This document shows, one piece after another, positions 1-8,975 of a stretch of 64,000 bases of DNA. The position numbers and the translations under genes are program-made. Below the pieces are notes generated by a model that did no database searches, was not told the DNA's origin, and worked only from the letters and a program-made list of their open reading frames with translations. Origin of the DNA: an uncultured bacterium (GTDB taxonomy: Bacteria > Actinomycetota > Coriobacteriia > Coriobacteriales > Atopobiaceae); contig CAJMNO010000004.1 in the NCBI GenBank assembly GCA_905214865.1, forward strand, positions 1 to 64,000. The letters are read 5' to 3'. The first letter of the stretch is position 1. Each line of letters opens with the position of its first letter.

Positions 1-56
1 AAGTGCGGGAACGCCCCTTTAGGCTCATTCGTTCGGATGAGATTTGGATTCAACCC

Positions 57-785
57 TTAGGCGAGGAGCGAGAGGTACCACGCCACCACCCGGTCGCCCC
101 AGAGCGCCGAGAGCCAGGAGGCCACCGCGATGGACGGCCCCCAGGCAAAGGTCCCGTCCCCTCTCCCCTCGCCGCCACGCACGCGCCTCGCCGCTGCCCA
201 CGACGCGATCCCCAGGGCGCACGCGACGAGTACGGCGACGATCGCCTTCGCGAGGCCCAGGTGCAGGGCCACGACCGAGACCAGCTTCACGTCTCCCCCG
301 CCGACGCTCGCGCCTCCCAGGATGCGGTCCATCACGAGCGCGAGGAATGAGAGCAGGGCGAAGGCCGCGCCCGCGGAGAGGCCCGACCGGGCAAGGAGCC
401 GTGCCAGGTCACCTGACGCGAGCTCCCCGGATGCGCCCGCGAGCGCGAGGGAGAGGACGCGGGCTGCGACGCCAGCGAGGATGCACCCGTTGGGTATGAG
501 GCGACAGTCGAGGTCGACGAGGGATGCCACGACGAGGGACGCGGCGAGGAGCGAGAGCCCCAGGAGGCTCGGGGACGGCCCGAGGCGGACGGCGAGCGAC
601 GAGAGCTCGACGGCAAGTGCGGCACCCGAGGCGAGCGACCTCGCCGGAGAGGGGCGAGAGGGGACGAGCCCGCGGCGGGACTCCATCCATGCGGCGGCAA
701 GGCATGCGGGCCTCCCAAGCGCGAGGCCGACGGGGACGCAGAGGATGGCGGCAAGAGGAACGTTGCCGACGACTGCCTGATGCAC
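57..785 (-). CDS. Prepilin peptidase (A24 family), short form
   Basis: Polytopic membrane protein of 242 residues that resembles type IV prepilin leader peptidases. These are aspartyl proteases that cleave the short leader of class III signal peptides at the membrane. The two family Asp sites are visible: VDLDCRLIPN near residue 92 and GGGDVKLV near residue 162. The N-terminal cytoplasmic Cys-motif methyltransferase domain of full-length PilD is absent, so this is the CpaA/TadV-like peptidase-only form. The start is GTG at 785 with a weak upstream purine stretch. No pilin or Tad genes are in the window, so its substrates are unknown. It lies 56 bp downstream of rarA on the same strand. Confidence 0.85.
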   Translation of the reverse strand: MHQAVVGNVPLAAILCVPVGLALGRPACLAAAWMESRRGLVPSRPSPARSLASGAALAVELSSLAVRLGPSPSLLGLSLLAASLVVASLVDLDCRLIPNGCILAGVAARVLSLALAGASGELASGDLARLLARSGLSAGAAFALLSFLALVMDRILGGASVGGGDVKLVSVVALHLGLAKAIVAVLVACALGIASWAAARRVRGGEGRGDGTFAWGPSIAVASWLSALWGDRVVAWYLSLLA

Positions 786-841
786 CGGTCACCCCCACAA
801 GTCGAATATCCTACGCAGGCGCGGGGGGGGTGTCGCCCAGG

Positions 842-2254
842 CTACCCCTCTCCCGGCGTGACGCCGTCCCCGTCGCCGACAGTGCCACCCCTCTCGCCCG
901 CATCCGTGCCCCGCCTGGGACCGCGACCGATGCCGCGGTCGCGCGCGGTGGCCTCGATGCGCCAGGCCTCCCAGCCGCGCGGGCCGGGGTGGTACAGGGA
1001 CCCGGGCTCGAGGCCGTCGGGCAGGTACTGCTGCGGCACCCACCCCTGCGGGTAGTCGTGCGGATACAGGTAGGCCCCGTATGTCTCCGAGCCCGGGCGA
1101 TGCCGGTCGCGCAGGTGGTTGGGAACCTCGCGCCGGGGGCCGTTCCTCACCTCGGCGAGAGCGCGGTCGATGGACGCCTCGCAGGCGTTGGACTTGGGTG
1201 CCAGCGCGTTGTAGATCGCCGCCTGGGCGAGGTTGATGCGGCACTCGGGGTACCCGATGACCTCCGCCGCCCTGAAGGCCGCCTCCGCCACCAGGAGGGC
1301 GGTGGGGTCGGCGTTGCCAATGTCCTCGCTCGCGCAGATCATGATGCGGCGGGCGATGAACTTGGGGTCCTCTCCCCCGTCGATCATGCGCGCGAGCCAG
1401 TAGAGGGCCGCGTCGGGGTCGCTGCCACGCATCGACTTGATGAACGCCGAGATGATGTCGTAGTGCATGTCGCCCGACTTGTCGTACGGGAGCCCGTGCC
1501 TGGGGTTTGCCTCCAGCACGTTCTGGACGGTGATGGCGAGGGGGTGCTCCGGGTCCGCCTCTGACGGGTCCCCCGTGGGGAGTGCCATCTGGCTTGCGAG
1601 CTCGAGGGAGGTGAGGGCGGCGCGCCCGTCTCCCCCGGCGAGCGTCACGATCTCGCGAAGCGCGTCGTCCCCGATGGTGAAGGCGCCCCGCAGCCCCTCC
1701 TCAGCGGTGAGGGCGCGTCGCACGAGCGTCCTGATGTCGTCGTCGCCGAGCGGATGGAGCTCCACGACGCGGGAGCGGCTGATGAGCGCCCCGTTGACCT
1801 CGAAGTAGGGGTTCTCGGTGGTTGCCCCCACCAGGACCACGGTGCGATCCTCCACGGCGTGGAGGAGGGCGTCCTGCTGCGTGCGGCTGAAGCGGTGGAT
1901 CTCGTCCACGAACAGGATGGTTCGCCGGCCCTGGGCGAGGAGGCGCGAGTTGGCGTTGTCGATCTCTCGCCTGAGGTCCTTGACCGTGCCCGTGACGGCA
2001 GAGACCTCCACGAACTCGGCGTGCGTGGTGTTGGCGATGATCCTGGCGAGCGTGGTCTTGCCCGTCCCCGCCGGCCCGTAGAGGATGACCGACGAGAGCG
2101 TGTCGTGCTCGATGGCGCGACGGAGCCACGACCCCTCGCCCACCGCCTCCTCCTGGCCCACGTACTGGCCGAGGGTCTGGGGACGCATGCGGACGGCGAG
2201 AGGGGCGTTGGCCCTGCGCTTGGAGCGCTCGATGTTGCTGAAGAGGGTGTCCAT
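842..2254 (-). CDS. rarA: Replication-associated recombination protein A (RarA/MgsA), AAA+ ATPase
   Basis: RarA is a clamp-loader-like AAA+ ATPase that acts at stalled replication forks with SSB. Walker A GPAGTGKTT is at residues 60-68 and Walker B ILFVDEIH at about 113-120. The later regions match the RarA helical and MgsA C-terminal domains (for example CASEDIGNADP and NACEASIDRAL). The protein has 470 residues. The last 60 or so are Gly/Arg-rich and extend beyond the usual RarA end at the YLYPHDYPQGWVPQQYLP segment. The ATG at 2254 follows a TACAAT hexamer by only 6 bases, so a very short leader is possible. A 1.6-kb repeat-filled gap lies upstream. Confidence 0.95.
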   Translation of the reverse strand: MDTLFSNIERSKRRANAPLAVRMRPQTLGQYVGQEEAVGEGSWLRRAIEHDTLSSVILYGPAGTGKTTLARIIANTTHAEFVEVSAVTGTVKDLRREIDNANSRLLAQGRRTILFVDEIHRFSRTQQDALLHAVEDRTVVLVGATTENPYFEVNGALISRSRVVELHPLGDDDIRTLVRRALTAEEGLRGAFTIGDDALREIVTLAGGDGRAALTSLELASQMALPTGDPSEADPEHPLAITVQNVLEANPRHGLPYDKSGDMHYDIISAFIKSMRGSDPDAALYWLARMIDGGEDPKFIARRIMICASEDIGNADPTALLVAEAAFRAAEVIGYPECRINLAQAAIYNALAPKSNACEASIDRALAEVRNGPRREVPNHLRDRHRPGSETYGAYLYPHDYPQGWVPQQYLPDGLEPGSLYHPGPRGWEAWRIEATARDRGIGRGPRRGTDAGERGGTVGDGDGVTPGEG

Positions 2255-2665
2255 GCCCCGATTGTACTATGCGGCGCCCTGGCGGTCCCCTCGTGGGGGG
2301 CTCGTGAAGGTCGCGTCCCGAGGTCTGACTGTCATCGGTCGTGCCATCCGCTGTCAGGATGCTGGCGAGAGGGGGCAATCCCAGCGGGACGTGGGACAAC
2401 CCCCCGGCTGGGACCTCACGCATGCGGGAGGCCCGATTCTCGCGCCACGTTGGTCTCGGCCTTCACCACCCCTGGCCCTCCTCCACGCGTCAGCAAAATA
2501 GGTTCCGAGGCAGTCCCGCTGCCGCACGAAGGGTCCCTTGAAAGAACCCGAAGACGGAGGCGCGGGGCCGTCAGTGCCGAAACGGCAGCGCACCCGCTCG
2601 TCGGCCCCGCATCCGTGGCCCTCGCGCAGCGGCCTGACGCAAATACGCCATCAATCTTCCAACCC

Positions 2666-3007
2666 TGGCGGCAATAGCCCGATGTGTGCGCTTGCGTACG
2701 CCCCTCACTGCAACGGGATATGGTCGGAATCAACGTATTTCCTGTTGCGTTTTCATCAGGTCTTTAACCTTGGCAGCTAGCTCCGGATGTGAGCGCTCAC
2801 TTCGGGAGTTAGCTGCCAACTCACTCACGTATTGGACTCAAATGGCAGCAGGAGCCCGATATGAGTGCTCACTTCGGGAGTTTGCCGCCATGGGCGGGAA
2901 GGCAGGCATACCCCGTGGTACTTTCCGCCTGGTAAAACGTCCGACTTGCCTGGTCCCTTGAGTCCGCCTTCCAGGGAGAAGTGCTCACATCGGGCTTATG
3001 CTGCCAT
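2666..3007. repeat. Palindrome array, family 1, locus A
   Basis: Copies of a 48-bp imperfect inverted repeat start at 2666 (degenerate), 2771 and 2843, with a right half-copy at 2981-3007. Each begins TGGCAGC and ends GCTGCCA or GCCGCCA, with a centre like GTGAGCGCTCAC. The copy at 2771-2818 is nearly perfect. Starts are 105 and 72 bp apart, the same alternation seen at loci B and C. The long spacer before 2771 keeps the CATCA block found in the other loci. Confidence 0.85.
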
Positions 3008-3337
3008 CAGAGGATTGAGGATGAGCCAAATGGTGGGAGCTCACCCGCGCGAGCGTTTACGCGTGGCTACCGCCGCAAGGTTCACGGCCTCGTGCGCCGG
3101 GCGGACGCTCGAGAGAACCCGGTTGGCAATCGTCGCCCAGGCGGCTCAATCAAATGTAGTACATGCCCTCTCCCCTTCCTCGACTCCGAGGATTCATCCC
3201 ACTGCGACCGAGCACCTACCAGGGTTGCCCCTCGTCAGCCATCTTTCGGCAGGACCGCTCACCCATGGCAATTGCCACCAATGCTTTAGGTCAGGTCTCT
3301 TCTCCGCTTGCCTAATGGCAAACGCAAGAGGCCTCGA

Positions 3338-3418
3338 GCGGCGAAGCCCAGGAAGAGGCCCAAGCAGCCAACCGCCGTCACGCTTAGCAAAGCTGGGGCT
3401 TGGTCCGGTTACCGCCGC
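3338..3418 (+). repeat. 81-bp direct repeat, left copy
   Basis: It starts GCGGCGAAGCCC and contains CCGTCACGCTTAGCAA. By hand alignment it matches 3753-3833 at about 69 of 81 positions without gaps. The pair flanks the 41-bp TAAGCA array. Function unknown. Confidence 0.8.
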
Positions 3419-3424
3419 ACGCCG

Positions 3425-3663
3425 CTTAGAAAACCCGGTGCTCGCACGGCTTTTCATGGGCTTTGCAAACACGGGCACCTGCGGGACTAAGCATTTCGCG
3501 GCGAAATCCGTGCGAGCCCCAGCAAGATTAAGCATGAGGGCCGCGAAATACGTGTGGGCACCGGCATGGTTAAGCGGCTCGCCCCGCAGCTCGTGCGGGT
3601 ACCGATGGGACTAAGTATCTCTCGCCCGAAGACAGTACGAGCACCAGTGGGGCTAAGCACACG
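3425..3663. repeat. 41-bp TAAGCA array, family 2, locus A
   Basis: One inverted unit (CTTAG at 3426) is followed by five direct units whose TAAGCA-type ends start at 3488, 3529, 3571, 3612 and 3654, steps of 41 or 42 bp. The conserved part of each unit reads like CCGTGCGAGCACCAG, then GGGGCTAAGCA. About 11-13 bp between TAAGCA and the next AATCC are variable. Confidence 0.85.
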
Positions 3664-3752
3664 GGCGGCGCAACCCCGCAGATGCATCGCCACGTCTCGT
3701 GACGGCAAAGCGGCGTCACGGCACCACTCACCGGAGGGATAGTACCCTGCGT

Positions 3753-3833
3753 GCGGCGAACCCCGGGATGAGGCTCAGGCAGCCAATCGCCGTCACGCTT
3801 AGCAAGGCTGGGGCCCGGTCCAGTTGCCGTCGC
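3753..3833 (+). repeat. 81-bp direct repeat, right copy
   Basis: Second copy of the 81-bp repeat at 3338-3418, with the same length and orientation and no indels. It ends 12 bases before the dgt stop codon. Together the copies bracket 415 bp that include the TAAGCA array. Confidence 0.8.
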
Positions 3834-3845
3834 GAGGCGCTGCGG

Positions 3846-5093
3846 CTAGGGGCGCACCCCATCGAAGTAGCTCCGGCGCGGGAATAGCTCGCGTGCCTGG
3901 GGAAAGAGCGCCTGGCACGTCGCGACGAAGTAGTCGTCGGTCATCGCGCTGATGAAGTCGACCACCGTCTGGTCGGGGTCCGTCTCCCAGTCGTACTCCC
4001 CACCGTAATGGCCCAGTTGGCGCTCCAGCGGCCTGATGTGGTGGGAGAAGATTGCGCTCGACTCGTCACCCTCCGCGAGGGCGTCGAGCTCGTGCTGGTA
4101 CAGAAGGCCAAAGAGCTCGCCGACCCTGGAGGGGAAGTCGCCGTTGACCTCGCTCGAACCATAGATCTTCTCGTAGTTCTCCCGCTTGGCACGGCGCATC
4201 TCGGCAAAGCCTTCCTCGCTCATGGCGATGTGGTCGGTGCCGACGCTGTTCTCCACGACGTCCGCTACGAACGCGGAGAGGGCCCATGCGTTGTACGCCC
4301 CGCCAAGCCCGTCGTCGAAGCTCCCCTCGTCCGCGAGTCCCGCCCGAATGGCGTCCTGGCGGTCCTTGCCCACGTAGGCGATGATGTCCGACACGCGGAC
4401 CACGCAGCCCTCCAGGGTCATGGGCCTAAGCTTGCCTATGGCCTCGTCGCCCGACTCCCAGCAGCCATGCACCACGCGGTCGAAGGTGTCGAAGCTCGTG
4501 AGCCCGCTGGTGTGGAACTCCTGCTGCTCGAACTCCCCGTTGTGGCAGATGACGCCGTCGAGGGTCTGGAGCGACAGGTTGCGGCCGTAGAGCACGTCGA
4601 GCACGCGCACGCTCTGGACGTTGTGGAAGAACCAGCGCCCGGTGCGGTCGTGGAACACCTGGTTGAGGAACCTCTCGCCCGCATGGCCGAAGGGCGTGTG
4701 GCCGATGTCGTGGCCCAGCGCGATGGCCTCGATGAGGTCGAGGTTGAGCCCCAGCGCCCTGCCGATGTCACGCGCCACGCGACCCACGAGCTGCTCGTGC
4801 AGCCCACGCCTGCAGAGGTCGTCGTCGGGCCTGAAGGAGAACACCTGCGTCTTGCCGTTGAGGCGGTTGTACGCGGGCGTGTGCACGATCTTCTCGGCAT
4901 CGCGCACGAACGCGGGACGCAGGACCGTGTCGCGGTCGCGCTCGTCGTCTCGGCGGATGACGGAGGCGTTGGCGCAGGCGTAGTGCGAGAGCCCTCCCCG
5001 CTTGAGCTGCTGCCCCACGAGCTCCTCGGCACGGGGGGAGAGCTCCCCCGTGAGGTCGGGGGCCAGCCTGTTCGAGAGCCTCACGCTACTCAT
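3846..5093 (-). CDS. dgt: Deoxyguanosinetriphosphate triphosphohydrolase-like protein
   Basis: HD-domain dNTP triphosphohydrolase that releases triphosphate from dGTP or other dNTPs. The motif LGHDIGHTPFGHAGE (residues 126-140) carries the metal-binding HD pair, preceded by KIVHTPAYNRLNGKTQVF. The start at 5093 (MSSVRLSNRL) is chosen over the longer frame from 5192 because GAGGGGAG sits just before it and the homologous region begins there, giving 415 residues. The start lies inside the end of the upstream ATP-grasp gene (8-base overlap), so translation is probably coupled. The role is likely dNTP pool control. Confidence 0.93.
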   Translation of the reverse strand: MSSVRLSNRLAPDLTGELSPRAEELVGQQLKRGGLSHYACANASVIRRDDERDRDTVLRPAFVRDAEKIVHTPAYNRLNGKTQVFSFRPDDDLCRRGLHEQLVGRVARDIGRALGLNLDLIEAIALGHDIGHTPFGHAGERFLNQVFHDRTGRWFFHNVQSVRVLDVLYGRNLSLQTLDGVICHNGEFEQQEFHTSGLTSFDTFDRVVHGCWESGDEAIGKLRPMTLEGCVVRVSDIIAYVGKDRQDAIRAGLADEGSFDDGLGGAYNAWALSAFVADVVENSVGTDHIAMSEEGFAEMRRAKRENYEKIYGSSEVNGDFPSRVGELFGLLYQHELDALAEGDESSAIFSHHIRPLERQLGHYGGEYDWETDPDQTVVDFISAMTDDYFVATCQALFPQARELFPRRSYFDGVRP

Positions 5094-6558
5094 CTCCCCT
5101 CGCGGCGGACGTCGCCCCGGCATCGCCATGGACCACGAAGGCGCCCATGTTGAGCCTTCCCGTGAACTCGCCGATCGTGCTGTTGCGGCCACAGCGCGTG
5201 TAGACGCCGCAGAACCGCCCGTTGAAGAGGTAGAGGCCCTCCATGTTGTTGGCGGGGTCCGCCTCCATGGGGTCGTCGCCGCCGTCCAGGATGCCCGCCA
5301 TCGCCGGCGTCGCGTATTGGGGCGCGTACGCCTGGATCACGTCGTGGTCCCTCGCACCGAGGCGCAGGCGCTTCTCCCACTCCTCTGCGGTCACGTCCAT
5401 CCCCGCCGTGACGCCCACCGAGTTGTAACCGCCGGAGGGCTTCACGATCCAGCGCTCCCTCTGGGAGAACCGCGCCAGGTCGGTGGCTCCAGGCGCGCCC
5501 AGTATCAGGGTGAGAGGGACGTGCCTCTCCACGAACTCGTTCTGCTCGGGCGTGAGGATGGCGCGGCACTCGGGCGTCCTCAGCACCGCGAACACGGTCT
5601 TGGTGGCGCAGGGCCAGGTCCTGAAGCCGCCCACGGTGCACACGAGCCCCCGCTGGGTCGCGTCCACCAGCGCGTCCGCACCGGCGCAGCGCCTCTGCGC
5701 GAGCTCGCTGGTGACGGCGCGCCTCCACACGCAGGCAATGGGGCCCTGGCCGTCGAGGAGCAGCTCGTCGCCGTCCCACTCCCCCACGCGGAGGTCGCGG
5801 ACATCCGAGAAGCGCGCGTCTATCCCCAGGTCGCGCATGCGCCCCAGGAAGTCGTCCACCTCGTCGGCAGAGACGGAGTCGGCGTAGTCGACCACCGCGA
5901 GCGAGGGATGGGCCAGGCATGGGGCGCCGCGGTGGCCGCGCGCCCACTCCGCGTAGGTGTCAAGCAGCGCGAAGAGGCAGGCCGACGTGACGTCGAATGC
6001 CTCGTACCGGGGATGGCGGCGTGCGAACTCGCGCCAGGTCGCGCTCCGCTCGATCGCACGGGTGATCTCGACCGTATTGGTCATCCCGGCCGACCCGTCG
6101 GTGTTGAGCTCGCAGAACTGGAAGTCGCCCGTCTCCTCGTTGAGGAAGACGTCCACGCGCGCCAGGGGAATCATCCGCGAGTAGCCGGTGGGCACCTGGC
6201 AGATGCGGTCGAGGTAGGGCGGGAGGGCGAAGAGCGACCTGAAGTGCGGGTCCTCCACAAACCGGGCGGTGACCGCCTCCATGATCCGCCCCATCTGCTC
6301 CGCGGCGTCGCGCAGCACCGCAGCCTCGCGGTCGTCGAAGATCTTGGGCGTGAACGCCCAGGGCGAGGGCCCGCCGTGATAGAGGGCGTGGGTCTGCCGC
6401 AGGTAGGCACTGCCCCCGCGGCGACCGTCCTCGTCGCCACCGAGCGACCGCGCGATGGAGACGAACTCGTCCTCCATCTCGCGGCCGGTCATGGCGCTGC
6501 CAGAGGCGTCTCGCCCCTCGCCACGCGCGCCGTCGATGCCCGCAGAAACCACAGCCAC
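5086..6558 (-). CDS. ATP-grasp protein, glutathionylspermidine synthase-like
   Basis: 490-residue protein with the layout of circularly permuted ATP-grasp ligases related to the glutathionylspermidine synthase C-terminal domain. CELNTDGSAGMTNT lies near residue 150, and the nucleotide-binding stretch IVKPSGGYNSVGVTAG near residue 367. The family joins a carboxylate to an amine using ATP, but no substrate can be assigned. The amidase half of true glutathionylspermidine synthase is absent. The GTG start at 6558 is chosen because GGGGGAGG lies 5 bases upstream; ATG codons at 6492 and 6477 are alternatives. It ends 8 bases inside dgt. Annotated homologues in Gram-positive anaerobes are generally uncharacterised. 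Confidence 0.75.
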   Translation of the reverse strand: MAVVSAGIDGARGEGRDASGSAMTGREMEDEFVSIARSLGGDEDGRRGGSAYLRQTHALYHGGPSPWAFTPKIFDDREAAVLRDAAEQMGRIMEAVTARFVEDPHFRSLFALPPYLDRICQVPTGYSRMIPLARVDVFLNEETGDFQFCELNTDGSAGMTNTVEITRAIERSATWREFARRHPRYEAFDVTSACLFALLDTYAEWARGHRGAPCLAHPSLAVVDYADSVSADEVDDFLGRMRDLGIDARFSDVRDLRVGEWDGDELLLDGQGPIACVWRRAVTSELAQRRCAGADALVDATQRGLVCTVGGFRTWPCATKTVFAVLRTPECRAILTPEQNEFVERHVPLTLILGAPGATDLARFSQRERWIVKPSGGYNSVGVTAGMDVTAEEWEKRLRLGARDHDVIQAYAPQYATPAMAGILDGGDDPMEADPANNMEGLYLFNGRFCGVYTRCGRNSTIGEFTGRLNMGAFVVHGDAGATSAARGDE

Positions 6559-6707
6559 GGAGACCTCCCCCGCAGGCGGCCCATCACTCCGTCGCCGCCC
6601 CTCGAAATGTTGCCTCGGGGCCAACAGTATAGGACGAGGGCGAGACGAGCGTTCGTCTGTGGCCCGACCGGGCGACGCGACGGCAGCCCGGGAGCGGGCG
6701 AGGGGGG

Positions 6708-8852
6708 TCAGCCCGTCTCGCCCGCCGAGGCCTCCTCCGCCTCGGGCACGCCGTCCGGCTTCGGCGCCTCGAGCGCGCTGCCTGGCTTCGACTCTTCTGG
6801 AGTGCCGTCCTTCTCCGGCGCCTCGCCACTCTCCCGCTCGCCCTCCGGCGCAGGGGCCACCTCGTCGTCCCCGCGGAGCAGGCCTTCGAGCGGCGAGTGC
6901 TGCACCGGGCGAGCGACCCAGCAGACCTCGTTGGAGGGGAGCACCTTGAGGTGCAGCCTGCGCTGGATGGCCAGGGACGCCTTGTTCCCAGCCCACACCT
7001 CGGCCCAGGGCACCTGCCCCCGGGACAGCACGTCGGCGATCTTCGCGGCCTCCAGGACGGCCCCCCATCCGTCCCCCTGGTGCTCGGGAAGCACCTCGAG
7101 CATCCCCATGGCGCCACTGTCCTGCTCGCCCACGAAGCCAACGAGCTCCCCGTCCTCAAACCCACCGAGGACCCTCCCGTTACGGAGAAGCCCCAGCAGC
7201 TCGACGTCGGTGACGTAGGACGGGTGGGAGTAGCGCTCGCGCACCGTGCGCAGCCACGAGGGGTCGAGCGGGCGTACGTCTCTGCCCTGCAATGCCTTGG
7301 GAAGCCTGGGGGCCTCCCTCCCCTCGTACACGCACACGTGCTCGGGCTCCACCACGGTGAGTCCGCGGAGCAGCTCCAGGTCCCTGACGCAGGCGGGTTC
7401 CAGGCAGCAGACCAGGTCGGACGTCACGAGCATGGCGATGACGTCGCGTGCGAGGTCGCGGTCGCTTGCCCAGATCTCCTGCCACCTCCCCACGCGCACG
7501 AGGACGCAGCCCTCCTCGGCATAGGTGACCTCCCCGATGCCGCGCCTGAGCATCTCGGCCACGGGCAGGCAGCGTCGCGGGCCCTTGGCAAGCAGGTCCA
7601 GGGCACGGCGGCGGCGCTCGTCATCAGTCCCCCTGAGGGCGTCCATCGCCACGCGCATCCTGTGCGCGATCTGGGCGTTCCCCTCTCGCCCGGGATGTCC
7701 GTAGGGGTCGGTCATGAGCGAGACGCGATGGTCCATCAGGTCCGAGCCGTCCACGTAGGTCATCTGCCCGTGCGACTCCGCCTGGGCACGCACGAGCGGG
7801 TCGACCTCCCGCCAGCAGCTGAGCGGGTGGGAGTGCCAGTCGTCCTCGCTGTGCCAGGTGCTCGTGGTGACCCAGGTGGGGACGTCGGGCCAGAGGCGCG
7901 AGACCTCCGAGAGGAAGCCGTAGACGTCGCGCGCCACGAGGCGCTCGCGGCAGGGCTCAAAGCGGTAGTTGGCCCCCAGCTCCACCACGATGCGTGCCAC
8001 GTCGACGGTGCCCGCCAGGCCCGACAGCGTCCCGGGCTGGAACACCTGGCCCCCGATGCCCTGGTTGACCACGTCGAGCCCCAGCCCCGTGGCGAGGGCG
8101 GACGGCCAGGCGAGTGCAGGGTCGCCCACCGTGAACCCCTGCGCCAGCGAGTCCCCCAGCACCAGGAGCGCCTTCCGCTGCGGCACGGGGTCGATGTGGG
8201 TGCCGTTGCCCACCACCGAGCGGAGCGTGCAGCCGCGCAGGCAGGGCAGCCAAACCCGCACGTGGTGCGTCTCCCCCATGCCGGGAAGCTGCATGATGCC
8301 GTCCGCGGGCGCGGAGTCGGGGTCGTCGATCGAGAAGGCAACGAAGTCGTCGCCTGCGGCGGGAAGCCGGACCAGGAGGTGACGCCCGTCCACGTCGCAC
8401 GAGAGGCCGTCGAACGCGGGACGTTCGCCGTCCGCGCCGCCGGGGGAGACGGCCTGCTCGCCGTCCGCGGCGGCAAACTCCGTGGCCTCGCCCTCCCGGG
8501 GGTCGTGCGAGGGTGCGCGCACGTCGGCGGGCGCCTCGTGGGCGTGGTCGAGTATCGCAGCCGTGCCGGAGGGCTCGGGGTCGAGCGTGACCTCGATGGC
8601 GACCTCGGACGAGTCCGTCTCGAACTCCAGGCAGATGCCGGCGGTGGTGCGGCCCATCTGCCGGTAGAGGCCGGGGTGCCAGGCCATGCAGCTGCCGAGC
8701 GCGCGCATCTGGGCATCCGTCACGCGCCACGGCCTGAACCAGCCCTCGCGCTCGCCGGTGACGCGCACCGAGCCGTGCAGCAGCTTGCGGGCGTCCGCCT
8801 GGGCGAGCATGCCCTGGCCGGCGGGGCCCCTTGTCATGTCTCGAAGCCTCAT
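6708..8852 (-). CDS. SGNH/GDSL hydrolase fused to a GNAT acetyltransferase
   Basis: 714 residues with two catalytic domains. Residues about 30-200 look like the beta-sandwich often preceding CE2-type SGNH esterases. The GDSL block LLVLGDSLAQGF is near residue 228, and VVELGANY is a GxND-like block. Near the end of the esterase, DPYGHPGREGNAQIA carries the probable catalytic Asp-His region. From about 480 a GNAT domain follows, with LVGFVGEQ and MLEVLPEHQGDGWGAVL as its acetyl-CoA region. The last 55 residues are acidic and Pro/Glu-rich. Start ATG 8852 has GGAGAA 7 bases upstream. No signal peptide is seen, so it is likely cytosolic. Substrate unknown. Confidence 0.8.
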   Translation of the reverse strand: MRLRDMTRGPAGQGMLAQADARKLLHGSVRVTGEREGWFRPWRVTDAQMRALGSCMAWHPGLYRQMGRTTAGICLEFETDSSEVAIEVTLDPEPSGTAAILDHAHEAPADVRAPSHDPREGEATEFAAADGEQAVSPGGADGERPAFDGLSCDVDGRHLLVRLPAAGDDFVAFSIDDPDSAPADGIMQLPGMGETHHVRVWLPCLRGCTLRSVVGNGTHIDPVPQRKALLVLGDSLAQGFTVGDPALAWPSALATGLGLDVVNQGIGGQVFQPGTLSGLAGTVDVARIVVELGANYRFEPCRERLVARDVYGFLSEVSRLWPDVPTWVTTSTWHSEDDWHSHPLSCWREVDPLVRAQAESHGQMTYVDGSDLMDHRVSLMTDPYGHPGREGNAQIAHRMRVAMDALRGTDDERRRRALDLLAKGPRRCLPVAEMLRRGIGEVTYAEEGCVLVRVGRWQEIWASDRDLARDVIAMLVTSDLVCCLEPACVRDLELLRGLTVVEPEHVCVYEGREAPRLPKALQGRDVRPLDPSWLRTVRERYSHPSYVTDVELLGLLRNGRVLGGFEDGELVGFVGEQDSGAMGMLEVLPEHQGDGWGAVLEAAKIADVLSRGQVPWAEVWAGNKASLAIQRRLHLKVLPSNEVCWVARPVQHSPLEGLLRGDDEVAPAPEGERESGEAPEKDGTPEESKPGSALEAPKPDGVPEAEEASAGETG

Positions 8853-8975
8853 CGACGTCTTCTCCGTTTGTGCTTCGTGTGTCGTTGGGCACCTGACATT
8901 CTGGCAGAGTTGCGCCACCGCAGGGGAGAGAATCCACACGCTCCACCCCCGGCCCGCACCCCTGGCAGGGCAGGG

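Larger units (their letters stand above)
2255..3845. other. Gene-free gap with repeat arrays
   Basis: No credible gene is seen in these 1.6 kb. Open frames here lack ribosome sites and family resemblance. The gap holds 48-bp GTGAGTGCTCAC palindromes (2666-3007), two copies of an 81-bp direct repeat (3338-3418, 3753-3833) and a 41-bp TAAGCA array between them (3425-3663). Nothing recognisable was found in 2255-2665 or 3008-3337, apart from a degenerate palindrome-like stretch near 3030-3075. Confidence 0.7.

Noticed and set aside
61..100. T-box-like GGTACCACGCC
   Set aside because: It is the coding sequence of the prepilin peptidase C-terminus (VVAWYL) with no leader structure.
2789..2800. 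Symmetric lac-operator-like GTGAGCGCTCAC as a LacI site
   Set aside because: The match is striking but is one variant of a repeated centre (others are GTGAGTGCTCAC and GTGAGTACTCAT), and no LacI-family gene is in the window; kept only as part of the array.
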